Numbered from the stretch's first letter, positions 19,270 through 28,334 are shown. The stretch is 64,000 bases of DNA from JAJYKN01 sp035516155 (GCA_035516155.1 DATJAP010000024.1:1-64000), one strand, 5' to 3'. The notes: generated from the letters alone by a model not told the origin. Made by a program: numbers and translations.

Positions 19270-19965
19270 CTATTTCTGGCGGTAGTGAAGCACGGGCAGT
19301 CCGTCTGCTCTCGTATAATAGCCGCCTTCCTTACAGGGACGGCAGAGTGTTTTGCCGTCCCGGATGACCTCCCGCATATTCTGCACCTGTTCGCCGCAGG
19401 CGTCGCAGCGAGTCTTCGCAAGCGGCCTGCCGGGCATGTCTTCCGCCCTGACTAAGATTTCGACATCCATGACATCGAAGAGGTCGTCATCGGACAGTGT
19501 CTTGTAAGCGTTGAGCTGGGCCCGGTATTTATCGCCGATATCGCGGAAACTGGCGCGCGCAGTTTCCTTTGACTCCTCCCGGGCGATAATGCGGACGGCC
19601 TTTCTCGTTTTCAGATTCAGAAATGACGCAGCCATTTTGCCGTAATCCATAAACTTCATGGTCCGCTTCCCTAAACTGCAGCCGGTTACGGATTGGACCG
19701 CGTCTGTCGCGCACCGATCCATCTCGACAAAAGCGATGATGTTTCTCCTGTCCCGTCCTTTGGGGTCGAAAATTCCGATTCGGCTCAAGCCGAGCATGGA
19801 CATCCTGACGCCAAGCACCTGCCCGGGGCAGAGATGCCCGTGAGTCTTCACCGACTCTTGAAGCAATGTTTCGAATTCAGATGTAACTCGAGCATGAGCG
19901 CACCGAGTGGCAGGCATGACTTGCTCCTTCTCTCTGTCAATCAGCCATTCCGGCACTGGTTTCAT
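19270..19965 (-). CDS. FmdE-like protein with C-terminal zinc finger
   Basis: 231 residues. The N-terminal domain has the FmdE signature THGHLCPGQVLGVRM (41-55; C46), followed by a conserved ATDAVQSVTGCSLGKRT block. FmdE was named for a subunit associated with the molybdenum/tungsten formylmethanofuran dehydrogenase; free-standing bacterial copies usually lie beside molybdoenzymes. The C terminus has a four-Cys zinc-ribbon (CDAC then CRPC). Its ATG overlaps the torD stop, so it belongs to the molybdoenzyme operon. A role in cofactor insertion or metal handling is inferred only from location. MPATRC at residue 17 is an alternative start. Nuo genes follow after 85 bases. Confidence 0.82.
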   Translation of the reverse strand: MKPVPEWLIDREKEQVMPATRCAHARVTSEFETLLQESVKTHGHLCPGQVLGVRMSMLGLSRIGIFDPKGRDRRNIIAFVEMDRCATDAVQSVTGCSLGKRTMKFMDYGKMAASFLNLKTRKAVRIIAREESKETARASFRDIGDKYRAQLNAYKTLSDDDLFDVMDVEILVRAEDMPGRPLAKTRCDACGEQVQNMREVIRDGKTLCRPCKEGGYYTRADGLPVLHYRQK

Positions 19966-20465
19966 CCGACCGGAACGGCCGTCTCAGCTCCCTGCTGTTG
20001 CATTAAATACGCTTCCAATTCATCGGCGCAGGGGCCATAGAGCGTTGAGTTCAGCTTCACGTTCTGGGTAAACTTGAAGATCCATTCCTTCATTCTTTTG
20101 AGAAACGGGCCGTCGTTCGTGATCGCCAGAAATTCCAGTTCCGCCTTGACGACATCCGCGGGCTCTCCCTCGCAAGTGAAGTCGAGACCGCGCTTCTGGT
20201 ACCACTCTCCAACTTCGACTGAGGAGTTCCCGTAGACAATCCCCTCACGGTAGTATGACTCATAGGGAGGACAGAGGAGCGTGGGGTAAGCAGAAATGTA
20301 AAGCCGAGTATACTCCGCCTGAAGTTCCTCCAGGGTGACGGCGCCGAGGATCTCCGCGGAATGAAGTCCCGCCACTCCCTCGGTCATTGATAGTTTCCCG
20401 AGTTCTCTCCTGTTTTCCTCCGTGGGATAGGAAAAAATCAGCGAAAAGTATCGATAGGGATTCAT
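19962..20465 (-). CDS. TorD/NarJ-family molybdoenzyme chaperone
   Basis: 167 residues, mostly helical. The EYTRLYISAYPTLLCPPYESYYREG segment is typical of the TorD/DmsD/NarJ family. These cytosolic chaperones bind the Tat leader of a molybdenum enzyme and help cofactor insertion before export. The partner is presumably the catalytic subunit encoded two genes upstream, which has a Tat signal. ATGA overlaps link it to the NrfD gene before and the FmdE gene after, indicating translational coupling. Confidence 0.85.
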   Translation of the reverse strand: MNPYRYFSLIFSYPTEENRRELGKLSMTEGVAGLHSAEILGAVTLEELQAEYTRLYISAYPTLLCPPYESYYREGIVYGNSSVEVGEWYQKRGLDFTCEGEPADVVKAELEFLAITNDGPFLKRMKEWIFKFTQNVKLNSTLYGPCADELEAYLMQQQGAETAVPVG

Positions 20466-21733
20466 TGTCCAGGCTCCCTCACCGGCAGCATTTTCGTCAG
20501 GCTCAGGAACGCGAGGCCGAGAAATGCCATAACGCCCACCGTGATCAAGATTTCCACGGACGAAGGGAAATAGTCATAGAACGACATGAATATTTTTTGC
20601 GGGTGGAGGAGGGTGCCTCTCACCTGTCCCACGGAGATGGGATACGACCACTCCATCGTCTCGTTGTGCAACGTTACCGGCAGCCTGAGCGGCATGATAT
20701 TGTAGGCAGGTGGCAGGAGCAGGATACGATGGGCGAAAACGCCCACAATGACCGAGATGCTCCCCAAGACCAGCTTTTTCGGTTCCTTCGGATACTTGAT
20801 GAAGATGATCGTTGCTAGCAGGATAAAGACCACCTCTGTGGCGTGGAACAAAGGATACCGCGTAAACACCAGCTTTAATGCCTCGAACTCACGTCCTGCG
20901 CTCCACCAGAAACGCACGACGAAGTCATTGTAGTAAATGAAAAGCATAACGACCGATGCCACCGCCGATACCTTGGCGAGCAGCGCATACGTGGCCTCCA
21001 ATTTATTGTTGTACCCGTATATGACGAGGGAGGCAAGGATCACGATGGCCGGGCCGCTGGCCAGTGCGGCAGCAATGAACGTGGGGGCCAGCGCTCCGCC
21101 GTACCACCAAGGTCGCGCCATCTGGGTCGCAAGCACCCAGGCGGTCACCGTATGGATGAGGATGGCAAGCGGCAGGGCCACGGGCGCCAGGTTCTTTGCG
21201 CGTTTATCCGATCTCGCCCGGAGCCTGGCAAGCTCAGCCTCGCTTAAGTTTCTTTTGCCGACAACGCCGATGAACGGCACCGTGATGCCCCGGGCCGCGA
21301 TGTCGGGAGAGAGCAGCGTATAGGTGTAGATTGCCGATACCACGGCGTAGCCTGACAGGACGATCACGTCCCAGGGCAGCATGGATTTAAAATTCGGGTA
21401 GAGCAGAAAATAATAGAGCCGGTCGGGCCTGCCGATATCTGGAATCAGGATGATCATTGCCCCCATGGCAAAGAGAAAGGCCGTGAGCGAAGCCACCTTG
21501 GCGATGGGCTTCAATTGCTTTGCCCCAAAGAGATAGATGGCGGAGGACACGACGAGACCTCCTGCAGCGGTTCCCACGAAGAATGCCCAAGTCGCTATGT
21601 ACAGGCCCCAGGAGAAGCCGTTTCTCATGTCAGTCGCGATCAGACCCGTACGAAGCTGATATATCCAGGTAGCCAGGCCGATGCCCGCCAGCCCGGCAAG
21701 GATCGCCATGACGAGATTATACTTTTTTCCCAT
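20462..21733 (-). CDS. NrfD/PsrC-family quinone-interacting membrane subunit
   Basis: 423 residues with eight to nine hydrophobic helices. NrfD/PsrC proteins exchange electrons between the membrane quinone pool and a periplasmic ferredoxin-type subunit. The start chosen is the ATG at 21733 (MGKKYNLVMAILAG), with an AAGGAGG Shine-Dalgarno; an upstream extension of the frame overlaps the iron-sulfur gene and is not used. It overlaps the preceding gene by 17 bases. This subunit is characteristic of polysulfide, thiosulfate and related reductases, whereas NarG-type enzymes usually use a b-type cytochrome instead. Confidence 0.9.
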   Translation of the reverse strand: MGKKYNLVMAILAGLAGIGLATWIYQLRTGLIATDMRNGFSWGLYIATWAFFVGTAAGGLVVSSAIYLFGAKQLKPIAKVASLTAFLFAMGAMIILIPDIGRPDRLYYFLLYPNFKSMLPWDVIVLSGYAVVSAIYTYTLLSPDIAARGITVPFIGVVGKRNLSEAELARLRARSDKRAKNLAPVALPLAILIHTVTAWVLATQMARPWWYGGALAPTFIAAALASGPAIVILASLVIYGYNNKLEATYALLAKVSAVASVVMLFIYYNDFVVRFWWSAGREFEALKLVFTRYPLFHATEVVFILLATIIFIKYPKEPKKLVLGSISVIVGVFAHRILLLPPAYNIMPLRLPVTLHNETMEWSYPISVGQVRGTLLHPQKIFMSFYDYFPSSVEILITVGVMAFLGLAFLSLTKMLPVREPGQ

Positions 21734-22466
21734 AGTGGATGCCTCCTTTTCCTTCTTTCCGCGCCGGCGGAATGTAGAAGACTTTGGGGTCCGTACCAAG
21801 ATCAGCCATGAGTTTGAATACGTCCCTGCCGCTGATGATCCTGGAGATCTCGCTGTCCGGATCGTTCAGGTCGCCGAAGGTCCTTGCGTTACCCGGGCAA
21901 CCGCGCACGCACGCGGGCAGCAGCCCTTGGTCCACATACTGGACGCAGAAGGTGCATTTCTCCACCACACCCCTGGGCCGCTTCTGGGTGAATACAAGCC
22001 GGTTGTCTTTGGTCCGGTGGTCCAAGGGATAACCGTAGCGGTATTCCTTGTCCGCAAACCAGGTTTCTTCAAAGCCGGCCTTCTTGAACCCCTCCTTAAA
22101 GCTCTCCGTGGATTCCTGCCAGTTGAACTGACGGACCCCGTAGGGACAGGCGGTCATGCAGTACCGGCACCCGATGCAACGCTCGTAGTCCACCAGCACG
22201 AGCCCGTCCTCCCGCTGCCAGGTGGCTTTCACAGGGCAGACCTTGACGCAGGGCGCGTTATCGCAGTGCTGGCATGGCACCGGTAGAAAGACTTCAGACA
22301 AATCGGGGTATTCTCCGACAGGGATCATGTGCTCCTGCGATCCCACTGTTTCGACGCGCTGCCACCAGGTCCCCGGCGGAAGCGAGTTGTGGATCTTGCA
22401 GACAACGGCGCAGCTCCTGCATCCGATGCAGCGGTTGAGGTCGATGACCATTCCCAGTTTACGCAT
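21717..22466 (-). CDS. Four-cluster ferredoxin subunit (DmsB/PhsB-like)
   Basis: 249 residues carrying four Cys groups for [4Fe-4S] clusters: CIGCRSCAVVC (from C13), CQHCDNAPCVKVC, CIGCRYCMTACP and CTFCVQY...CVRGC. All sixteen expected Cys are present; the Trp substitution and long insertions of NarH-type beta subunits are absent. It should wire the NrfD subunit to the molybdenum subunit. Its ATG overlaps the end of the catalytic gene by eight bases. Confidence 0.92.
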   Translation of the reverse strand: MRKLGMVIDLNRCIGCRSCAVVCKIHNSLPPGTWWQRVETVGSQEHMIPVGEYPDLSEVFLPVPCQHCDNAPCVKVCPVKATWQREDGLVLVDYERCIGCRYCMTACPYGVRQFNWQESTESFKEGFKKAGFEETWFADKEYRYGYPLDHRTKDNRLVFTQKRPRGVVEKCTFCVQYVDQGLLPACVRGCPGNARTFGDLNDPDSEISRIISGRDVFKLMADLGTDPKVFYIPPARKEGKGGIHYGKKV

Positions 22467-25179
22467 GGCTTGCCCCCTCGGCCTTTTTTACTTCGCAGGC
22501 GCACTCATTCCAAGCCGTCGTGGGCTCCCATACGCCGGGAGTGAAGTAGATGACATGCGCCGCTTTGATCCACGGATAGGTGAGCGAGTTATAGGACGTG
22601 CCTTCGGTGTACTTGCTCCACCAGCCCTCTTCGAACACGGCCACGGCATGATGCAGGCCGGGGTCGAGGACCGCGTATCCGAGGACCTTGCCCCGGTCGT
22701 TGAAGGCTTCCACATGGTCTCCTTCCTTGATTCCCCGCTCCGCGGCCGCTTTCGGATTGAGCCAGATCTTCGGCTTGAAGTCCTGCAATTCGAGCAGGCT
22801 GATATTGTTGCTGTGCGTCGAGTGGACCCGGTAGAGGGAGTTTCGCGTGATCAGGGCGAACTGATATTTGTCTTTTTCCGCCCGTTTTCGGTTTTCCGTG
22901 TCCTTGAAGGGGTCTTTGTGCCGGGGCAGCGTCTCGCCTGTATCGATGAACACGTCTTCGTCCTTGTAGAATTCGATTCTGCCGCTCTTGACGAACCGCG
23001 CTGTTTTCGGGAACGGCGCTGGGAAGGAGGGGGGCGGAAACGCCTTCTGATCGTGAATTTGCTCGTAGAACATGATCTGCCGCTTGTTCGGTGTGGTCAG
23101 GTTTATTCTCACCGGGCCTTTCTTAAGCATGTCAACAGTGATGTCCTGTACTGTAGGTCCGCCGGTCTTGAGCATGAGTGCCGCGGCATCGAGCGAGGCC
23201 TTGTTCGCGAGCTGGCGTGCGAGTTTGAGCGTCCATGTCCCATTTTTTTTCGCTGCTTCTTCCTTCCAGTACACCTGCGGATCGGGATAGAATTCGGCGA
23301 TGTTCTTGATATTCTCCTCGTTGCCGGTCTTGTGGGCGAGCCTCTTTGCGATCTCCTTGTAGATCCAGATTTCGGGCATGCACTGGAACAGTGGCTCGAT
23401 GGCAGGCTGCTGGAGTTGGATGTAGGGATGAGGGATCGTCGCGGTAAGTTCGTACTTCTCATACCATGCAACGCCGGGAAGTACCACGTCGGACCAGAGA
23501 CAGGACGTGCTCATCTGGAAGTCCGTGGTCACGATCAGCTCGAGGTCTCCATTTGCGGCCTTCTCGCGCATCCGGTTCGCCATGTTGTGCTGGTCGAAGG
23601 GGTTGCCCCAGCCGTAGAAGAAGGCCTTGATCCCGTTCTTGGGATAGGGGATCTCCTTATTGTATTTCTTGAACTCCTCGCCGTTCCGATACTCGTCGTT
23701 CATCCAGAGCAGATAGTTTGTCCACTTGTTCATCTTGCCCTTGAAGTTCCACCAGGCGCCCAAGGGCCAGCGGACACGGTACTGTCCCGCGTAGGTCGAG
23801 ATGCCGGATCCGGACTTGCCGAGGTTTCCGGTCAGGGTGACGATGAGCGAGAGCGCCCTGCCCTTCAGGTCCCCATGGAACCACTGGTAGTTGCTCGCAC
23901 CATAGACGATATGAAGCGGTTTGTGCGTGGCCATTTCACGGGCGATCCTTTTGATCATATGCGTATATCCCTCGACCCGGGACTCTTGGGGCGCGATGAT
24001 GCGGGCTGCCTGTTCCGGCGTGTAATGGGCGTTGAGGGATTCCATGAGGAGCTGGAATACCGGCTTCGCCTTCACCTTCTTGCCGTCGGTGAGATGCACC
24101 TCGAACTCGCCTTCGAGAGCGGGATCGAAGTCCCTCTTCAGATTCTCGGGATCGGGGATGGCATAACCTTTGGTGTTCTTGTTATAAACAACATAAAGGT
24201 CGCGATATTCCGGGATCTTTTTCTTCTGCTCCTTCGCCCGGCCGGACAGGGAAGCCACGTCGGCTGCAAGGAGCTTTTTGTTGTTGTCGAGCCGGACCAG
24301 AAGGGGCATGTCGGTGTTCGTCTTGATGAATTCTTCGTCGTAGAGTTTTTCGTTCACGATGACGCTTACGATGCCGAGAGCAAAGGCAGCGTCGGTGGAG
24401 GAATTGATCTGGATCCATTCATCGGCCTTTGCGGCCGTGGGGCTGTAATTAGGATCGACGACGACGACCTTATTGCCTTTTTCCCTGCTGATGTTCAGGA
24501 ACTTCGCATCAGGCACGCGGGTGACCATCACGTTGGAGCCGAGGATCATGGTGTATTTCGAATTGGTCCACTCCAGTGACTCCAGTTCCTCGGTCTGCAC
24601 GCCGAAGGTCATGGGCCAGAAAGCGGGTAGATCACCGTTCATCGTATAAGCGTGGATGACGCTCCATTCGTTCATGGAAGCGAGGCGCATGAGAGCGCCT
24701 TTGTGCACATAGCCCGTGCCCGGGACCTGAATGTTTCCCGCCACGGACTCGGGTCCGTATTTCTGCATGATCCCGGACAGTTTGTCCGAGACGTAGTCAA
24801 GTGCCTCGTCCCAACTCACGGCCTTGAATTTTCCCTCGCCACGCTTGCCAACCCTGATCAGTGGCTGCTTGAGCCGGTCTGGACCATAGATGAGATTGAG
24901 CGAGGACTGCCCCCGGAGGCATCCTCGCGGGTTGTACTCCGCCTCGGGATAGTCGGCTGCCTGAACCAGAGACTGGATCCTGCCCTTGTAGACCATGGCA
25001 TTGAATCCGCAGGCGCCGGTGCAATTGGGCGAGCAGGTGGACCGTACGTATTCAAGCACCCCGGCGCCTTCTTGCTGCAATTCGGGCACCGCATCGGCTA
25101 ACCGAAAAAAGTGCGATCCTGCTGCGGCCCCGGCGCCCAGGGCACAGAGCTTGATGAAACCTCTCCGTGAAATAGCCAT
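22459..25179 (-). CDS. Tat-exported type II molybdopterin oxidoreductase catalytic subunit
   Basis: 906 residues from the ATG at 25179, which has an AAAGGAGGTT Shine-Dalgarno. A Tat leader (SRRGFIKL, residues 4-11) predicts export with the cofactor bound. The FS0 ligands are C49, C53, C57 and C87; the C-x3-C-x3-C spacing is that of the NarG/type II branch, but with Cys where NarG has His. The block NGDLPAFWPMTFGVQTEELE (181-200), followed by GSN and TRVPDA motifs, closely matches NarG, SerA and EbdA, making D183 the probable molybdenum ligand. Substrate could be nitrate, (per)chlorate, selenate or another oxyanion; nitrate is favoured because an HAO-like octaheme gene lies upstream. Sulfur-compound reduction cannot be excluded given the NrfD partner. 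Confidence 0.88.
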   Translation of the reverse strand: MAISRRGFIKLCALGAGAAAGSHFFRLADAVPELQQEGAGVLEYVRSTCSPNCTGACGFNAMVYKGRIQSLVQAADYPEAEYNPRGCLRGQSSLNLIYGPDRLKQPLIRVGKRGEGKFKAVSWDEALDYVSDKLSGIMQKYGPESVAGNIQVPGTGYVHKGALMRLASMNEWSVIHAYTMNGDLPAFWPMTFGVQTEELESLEWTNSKYTMILGSNVMVTRVPDAKFLNISREKGNKVVVVDPNYSPTAAKADEWIQINSSTDAAFALGIVSVIVNEKLYDEEFIKTNTDMPLLVRLDNNKKLLAADVASLSGRAKEQKKKIPEYRDLYVVYNKNTKGYAIPDPENLKRDFDPALEGEFEVHLTDGKKVKAKPVFQLLMESLNAHYTPEQAARIIAPQESRVEGYTHMIKRIAREMATHKPLHIVYGASNYQWFHGDLKGRALSLIVTLTGNLGKSGSGISTYAGQYRVRWPLGAWWNFKGKMNKWTNYLLWMNDEYRNGEEFKKYNKEIPYPKNGIKAFFYGWGNPFDQHNMANRMREKAANGDLELIVTTDFQMSTSCLWSDVVLPGVAWYEKYELTATIPHPYIQLQQPAIEPLFQCMPEIWIYKEIAKRLAHKTGNEENIKNIAEFYPDPQVYWKEEAAKKNGTWTLKLARQLANKASLDAAALMLKTGGPTVQDITVDMLKKGPVRINLTTPNKRQIMFYEQIHDQKAFPPPSFPAPFPKTARFVKSGRIEFYKDEDVFIDTGETLPRHKDPFKDTENRKRAEKDKYQFALITRNSLYRVHSTHSNNISLLELQDFKPKIWLNPKAAAERGIKEGDHVEAFNDRGKVLGYAVLDPGLHHAVAVFEEGWWSKYTEGTSYNSLTYPWIKAAHVIYFTPGVWEPTTAWNECACEVKKAEGASHA

Positions 25180-25618
25180 ATAATGAACCTCCTTTACGCG
25201 CTTCACGTTCACAAACCCCGCTGCATGCTCCAGCGCAAATAAAACCATTCTCCTCTAAAATCGGAGCTAACAGCCAAATAAAGCGGCAAGACAGCGGCTC
25301 AATCTTAAAAAAACGGACGAAAAGCGCAAACCTCGTATCGCGGTGCGCCATGGTTACCAATACAGATTCAGCTTTACTCAGCTGTCAGGAGAGCGTTGAC
25401 GGGGCTGCATTGCCCCGCCGGCAGAGGATTTAACAGGATGTCCTGGCTTGCTCGCTTGTGTGCAGCCGGCAGGACGAAGAGCAGGAATACGATTAGCCTG
25501 TACCTAACATTATCCTTCCTGCTCTTTCCAGGGAACATTACCAAGCGCCTTGTTTCATGGCACACCGTGCGTGCCTTGCTTATGCAGGAGAAGGGAGCCG
25601 CGGGTCCTTCGCGCTGTC
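25180..25618. other. Spacer between molybdoenzyme and octaheme genes
   Basis: About 440 bases without a recognisable gene. Small open frames on both strands have no ribosome site or family-like sequence. A short hairpin-forming palindrome (GGCAC with GTGCC) occurs near 25556-25572 without a T run. The molybdoenzyme may have its own promoter here, but no good -35/-10 pair was found. Confidence 0.5.
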
Positions 25619-26977
25619 TTATTTCGCGGTTGCTCCGCCGTACCGCTCGTTGTAGAACTTCTGGATTTTCTGAAGCTCTTCCTTGCTGATGCCCTTGATG
25701 TACCAGTCGTGCCGCTCATTGGACTCGATATATTTTTTTGTCAGCTCGTTGTACAGCTCCGGCCCCGCCGCTTCTTTCACCTCGGGCAGGAACTCCGTGT
25801 AGAAGTTCTTGGCGACCTCGTAGATGCCATGCCACCAGGCGTAATCCGGGCCCATCATGGCCGCGCCGTGACGCGCACGCCTGCCCTCATGGTGCCATAA
25901 TTCAAAATAGGTCCACTCAAGTTTATTCGAGAAATCATTCGGCTTGAGTTTTCCCTTGTCAATGAGCTCTTGCCGTATCTGCGTCGCGGGGATGGCGAAC
26001 TTAGTATTGTAGAAGTCCACGAGGTTGTCGAACTGCATGTAGAAACTATCCACGAAGGGGGCCGAATGGCAGCTGTTGCAGACGTCCTTCATGTTGTCAC
26101 GCCGCTTGTCCGCGTTCTCCAGCTTCTTCGAGACCGGCGGCCTCAGGGTCCAACTGATCCGGGCACCTACATCGTGCGTCACGGGCTGGTTCGGTGTGGC
26201 GCTCATGTGGCAGGTGGCGCAGGTCGGTGCGGCGGTGTAGTCTTTGCCCACGACCCACGAATCCTTGTGCATGTTCATGCGATCCTTGTTGGCTATATAC
26301 AGGATGCCGTGCTTAGATTCCTGGTAGACCTCCATCTGCGGATGGTCCGGTCCGAGATGGCACTTACCGCAGGTCTGGGGCTCACGGGCCTGGGCCTTCG
26401 AGAAGTTGTGCCTCGTATGACATGCTGTGCAAGAGCCACGGGATCCATCGGGGTTAATCCTGCCGATCCCGGTGTTCGGCCAGGTGTTAGGGTCGAGTTT
26501 CCCGTTGGCGAGGACCTTCACGACTCCGCCGTGACACTGGCGGCACCCCACGGTGACCACCTCGGGGCCGCCGACGACTTCACCGAGGTAATTGTCCAGG
26601 GAATTCAGAACGTCCTGTGCTTTCGCATGGTGGCTCTCGGTCATCTCCTTTTCTTCCTTGGCATGGCATTTACCGCAATCTTTGGGTGTAACGATGACCG
26701 CGATAGTAAAACCGTTATGGTCCATGGCATCAGGATCGGTTTTCTCCGCCTTGTGGCAGGAATAACAGTCAACGCCCTTTTCCGCATGTCTGCTCAGCCG
26801 CCACTCTTTTACGAACGAGGGGGACTGAGCCTCGTGACAGCCTATACAGGCTTGTGCTTCCTTCGAGATTTGCATCGTTGCGTCGCTTTGCGCTGCTTGT
26901 CCCGGCGCGGCATGGCATACGAGGGCCATACCGAATAATGCCGATACCGCTACGATAAACAACGGTTTAATCTTCAT
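25619..26977 (-). CDS. Octaheme c-type cytochrome, hydroxylamine oxidoreductase-like
   Basis: 452 residues from the ATG at 26977, which follows an AAGGAGG Shine-Dalgarno. An N-terminal signal peptide is followed by eight CxxCH haem sites at residues 44, 71, 101, 145, 183, 203, 253 and 300. The run from HNFSKAQAREP through CGKCHLGPDHP to EVYQESKHG, and the later GRRARHGAAMMGPDYAWWHG segment, are signatures of the HAO family. In anaerobes such proteins are thought to reduce nitrite or convert hydroxylamine; in ammonia oxidisers a Tyr cross-link drives oxidation. Whether that Tyr is present needs an alignment. It lies upstream of the molybdoenzyme on the same strand. Confidence 0.92.
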   Translation of the reverse strand: MKIKPLFIVAVSALFGMALVCHAAPGQAAQSDATMQISKEAQACIGCHEAQSPSFVKEWRLSRHAEKGVDCYSCHKAEKTDPDAMDHNGFTIAVIVTPKDCGKCHAKEEKEMTESHHAKAQDVLNSLDNYLGEVVGGPEVVTVGCRQCHGGVVKVLANGKLDPNTWPNTGIGRINPDGSRGSCTACHTRHNFSKAQAREPQTCGKCHLGPDHPQMEVYQESKHGILYIANKDRMNMHKDSWVVGKDYTAAPTCATCHMSATPNQPVTHDVGARISWTLRPPVSKKLENADKRRDNMKDVCNSCHSAPFVDSFYMQFDNLVDFYNTKFAIPATQIRQELIDKGKLKPNDFSNKLEWTYFELWHHEGRRARHGAAMMGPDYAWWHGIYEVAKNFYTEFLPEVKEAAGPELYNELTKKYIESNERHDWYIKGISKEELQKIQKFYNERYGGATAK

Positions 26978-27323
26978 ACTCTCGATCCTCCTTTTCGATA
27001 TGGAGCGCATGGGAGCACTCGCTCACGTCCATTTGCCGTGCGCCGGTTTCTAATGGTCTTCCGCACCCGTTACAGCTATACGATACGCTGGACGAACATA
27101 AAGGTGATGTTAAAGGATGTAAATATTCTGTAATTTTTTTTGTGAAAGGCAGATTCTTTCTGAGCCAAATCGATGTGTATCATAGGTCTACGGTGATGCC
27201 ATTGGTTATTAATTAGGCAATCGTGATGGTTTAAATATAGCACTCCTTTGGACATCGTGTGGCCTCTATGAATTTCATTAAAAATCAACAATTTTATTTA
27301 TTATTAAGAGATCGGGAATAAGT

Positions 27324-27673
27324 CTTTGATATTATCATCTGCTCCATAAAACCTCGGCCTTCAGGCCAAGGATATAAGGTGCTGATTGAGAAATGACCAA
27401 TATAGGCATTGTTTTAGTTTGTCGTGGATAAATGTCTCCTACCACCGCGGCATAGACCTGATCATCGCAGCACTAAATGCTGAGCTGAATTCTTTTGACG
27501 AGGGGGAACGGGACGCGAGCGCGTTCGTGAAGCTGCACAGTCACCATCCGCTCATGTTTTTTCAGGATGAGCTGAAACGTCAGATCTATGACCAGGAAGA
27601 TAACAAGCGTGATCGAAAGGACATATGTAATATTCAGATTGATTCGCATAGCTGTGCAATCCTGCACGAGCAA
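27324..27673 (-). pseudogene. Possible decayed membrane sensor fragment
   Basis: On the minus strand a frame from 27673 encodes one strong transmembrane helix after MRINLNITY, then a charged helical stretch resembling the N terminus of a sensor kinase or chemoreceptor. It stops at a TAG (27473-27475). The same frame then stays open for about 49 more codons to a TGA near 27325. This looks like a truncated gene remnant rather than a working protein. The overlapping plus-strand frame (27386-27712) has no family-like features. AT content here is higher than in the neighbours. Confidence 0.25.
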
Positions 27674-27717
27674 GAAGGAACCCCTTATTCTGTTGAGCGC
27701 TCTACCAGATGATACTC

Positions 27718-27855
27718 ATGAATAACTCCGTGATCGATCGGCGGTCATATCCCTATTGCCCGTATGCGGGAATGAAGCAGGGGTGTTCAGGACGAAATTT
27801 TAGGAATTGCCCGGTATTTCCTGTCTCTGCAATTTATCGTAACTGCGGGATCTAA
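27718..27855 (+). CDS. Possible small Cys-rich protein
   Basis: A 45-residue frame with four Cys at 14, 23, 31 and 43, and the stretch YPYCPYAGMKQGCSGRN. The Cys are regularly placed in a basic, aromatic-rich sequence, which could bind a metal. There is no clear Shine-Dalgarno and no promoter, and no family is recognised. It may be chance or part of the decayed region between the octaheme cytochrome and ihfA. Confidence 0.25.
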   Translation: MNNSVIDRRSYPYCPYAGMKQGCSGRNFRNCPVFPVSAIYRNCGI

Positions 27856-27974
27856 AGCGATGAACGGTGAGCGGTCCCTGTTTTTAACAATATTACCGGC
27901 TCATCATCTGAATGCACATGATTGACATCATGTCACCTCCGATGCCAGGGGCTGGCCAATATTAGAATTTTACC

Positions 27975-28003
27975 TTGACTTTGAAGCGGTTATGCTCTAT
28001 AGT
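27975..28003 (+). promoter_or_regulatory. ihfA promoter
   Basis: TTGACT at 27975-27980 and TATAGT at 27998-28003 are spaced by 17 bases. Transcription would start near 28010, just ahead of the GAGGAGG ribosome site. Confidence 0.75.
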
Positions 28004-28025
28004 ATGCTCCGTAGAGGAGGGGACC

Positions 28026-28334
28026 ATGACTAAAGCAGACATCATCTCCGAGGTTTTTGACAAGGTTGGCCTACCGAAGCAGGACGCTGAAGAGCTGGTA
28101 GAGATGATTCTGGATTTAATCAAGCAGACCTTGAAAGAGAGTGAAACCGTGAAGCTTTCGGGTTTCGGCAACTTCGTTGTTCGGAAGAAGAACTCGCGAA
28201 AAGGCCGGAATCCCAAGACGGGCCAGGAAATCGAGATTACTCCCAGAAGCGTTGTCAGTTTCAGGCCGAGCATGATCTTTAAAGAACATGTCATCGAATC
28301 CCCAACAACAACCACTACCAATACCGCCGAGTAG
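28026..28334 (+). CDS. ihfA: Integration host factor alpha subunit (HU/IHF family)
   Basis: 102-residue DNA-bending protein of the HU/IHF family. It begins MTKADIISEVFDKVGL at the ATG of 28026, which has a GAGGAGG Shine-Dalgarno; an upstream in-frame GTG/TTG region would only translate the promoter. The DNA-contacting arm is seen in the FVVRKKNSRKGRNPKTGQ stretch, with the Pro that intercalates into DNA in the NPKTG motif. A Thr-rich tail (TTTTTNT) ends the protein. A MerR-type regulator gene overlaps its 3' end, an arrangement common for ihfA. Assignment to the alpha subunit rather than HU is from that context. Confidence 0.85.
   Translation: MTKADIISEVFDKVGLPKQDAEELVEMILDLIKQTLKESETVKLSGFGNFVVRKKNSRKGRNPKTGQEIEITPRSVVSFRPSMIFKEHVIESPTTTTTNTAE

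Noticed and set aside
22222..24579. Long open frame of 785 codons on the plus strand, opposite the molybdoenzyme
   Set aside because: It mirrors the GC-rich codon pattern of the real gene on the other strand, has no family-like motifs and no ribosome site.
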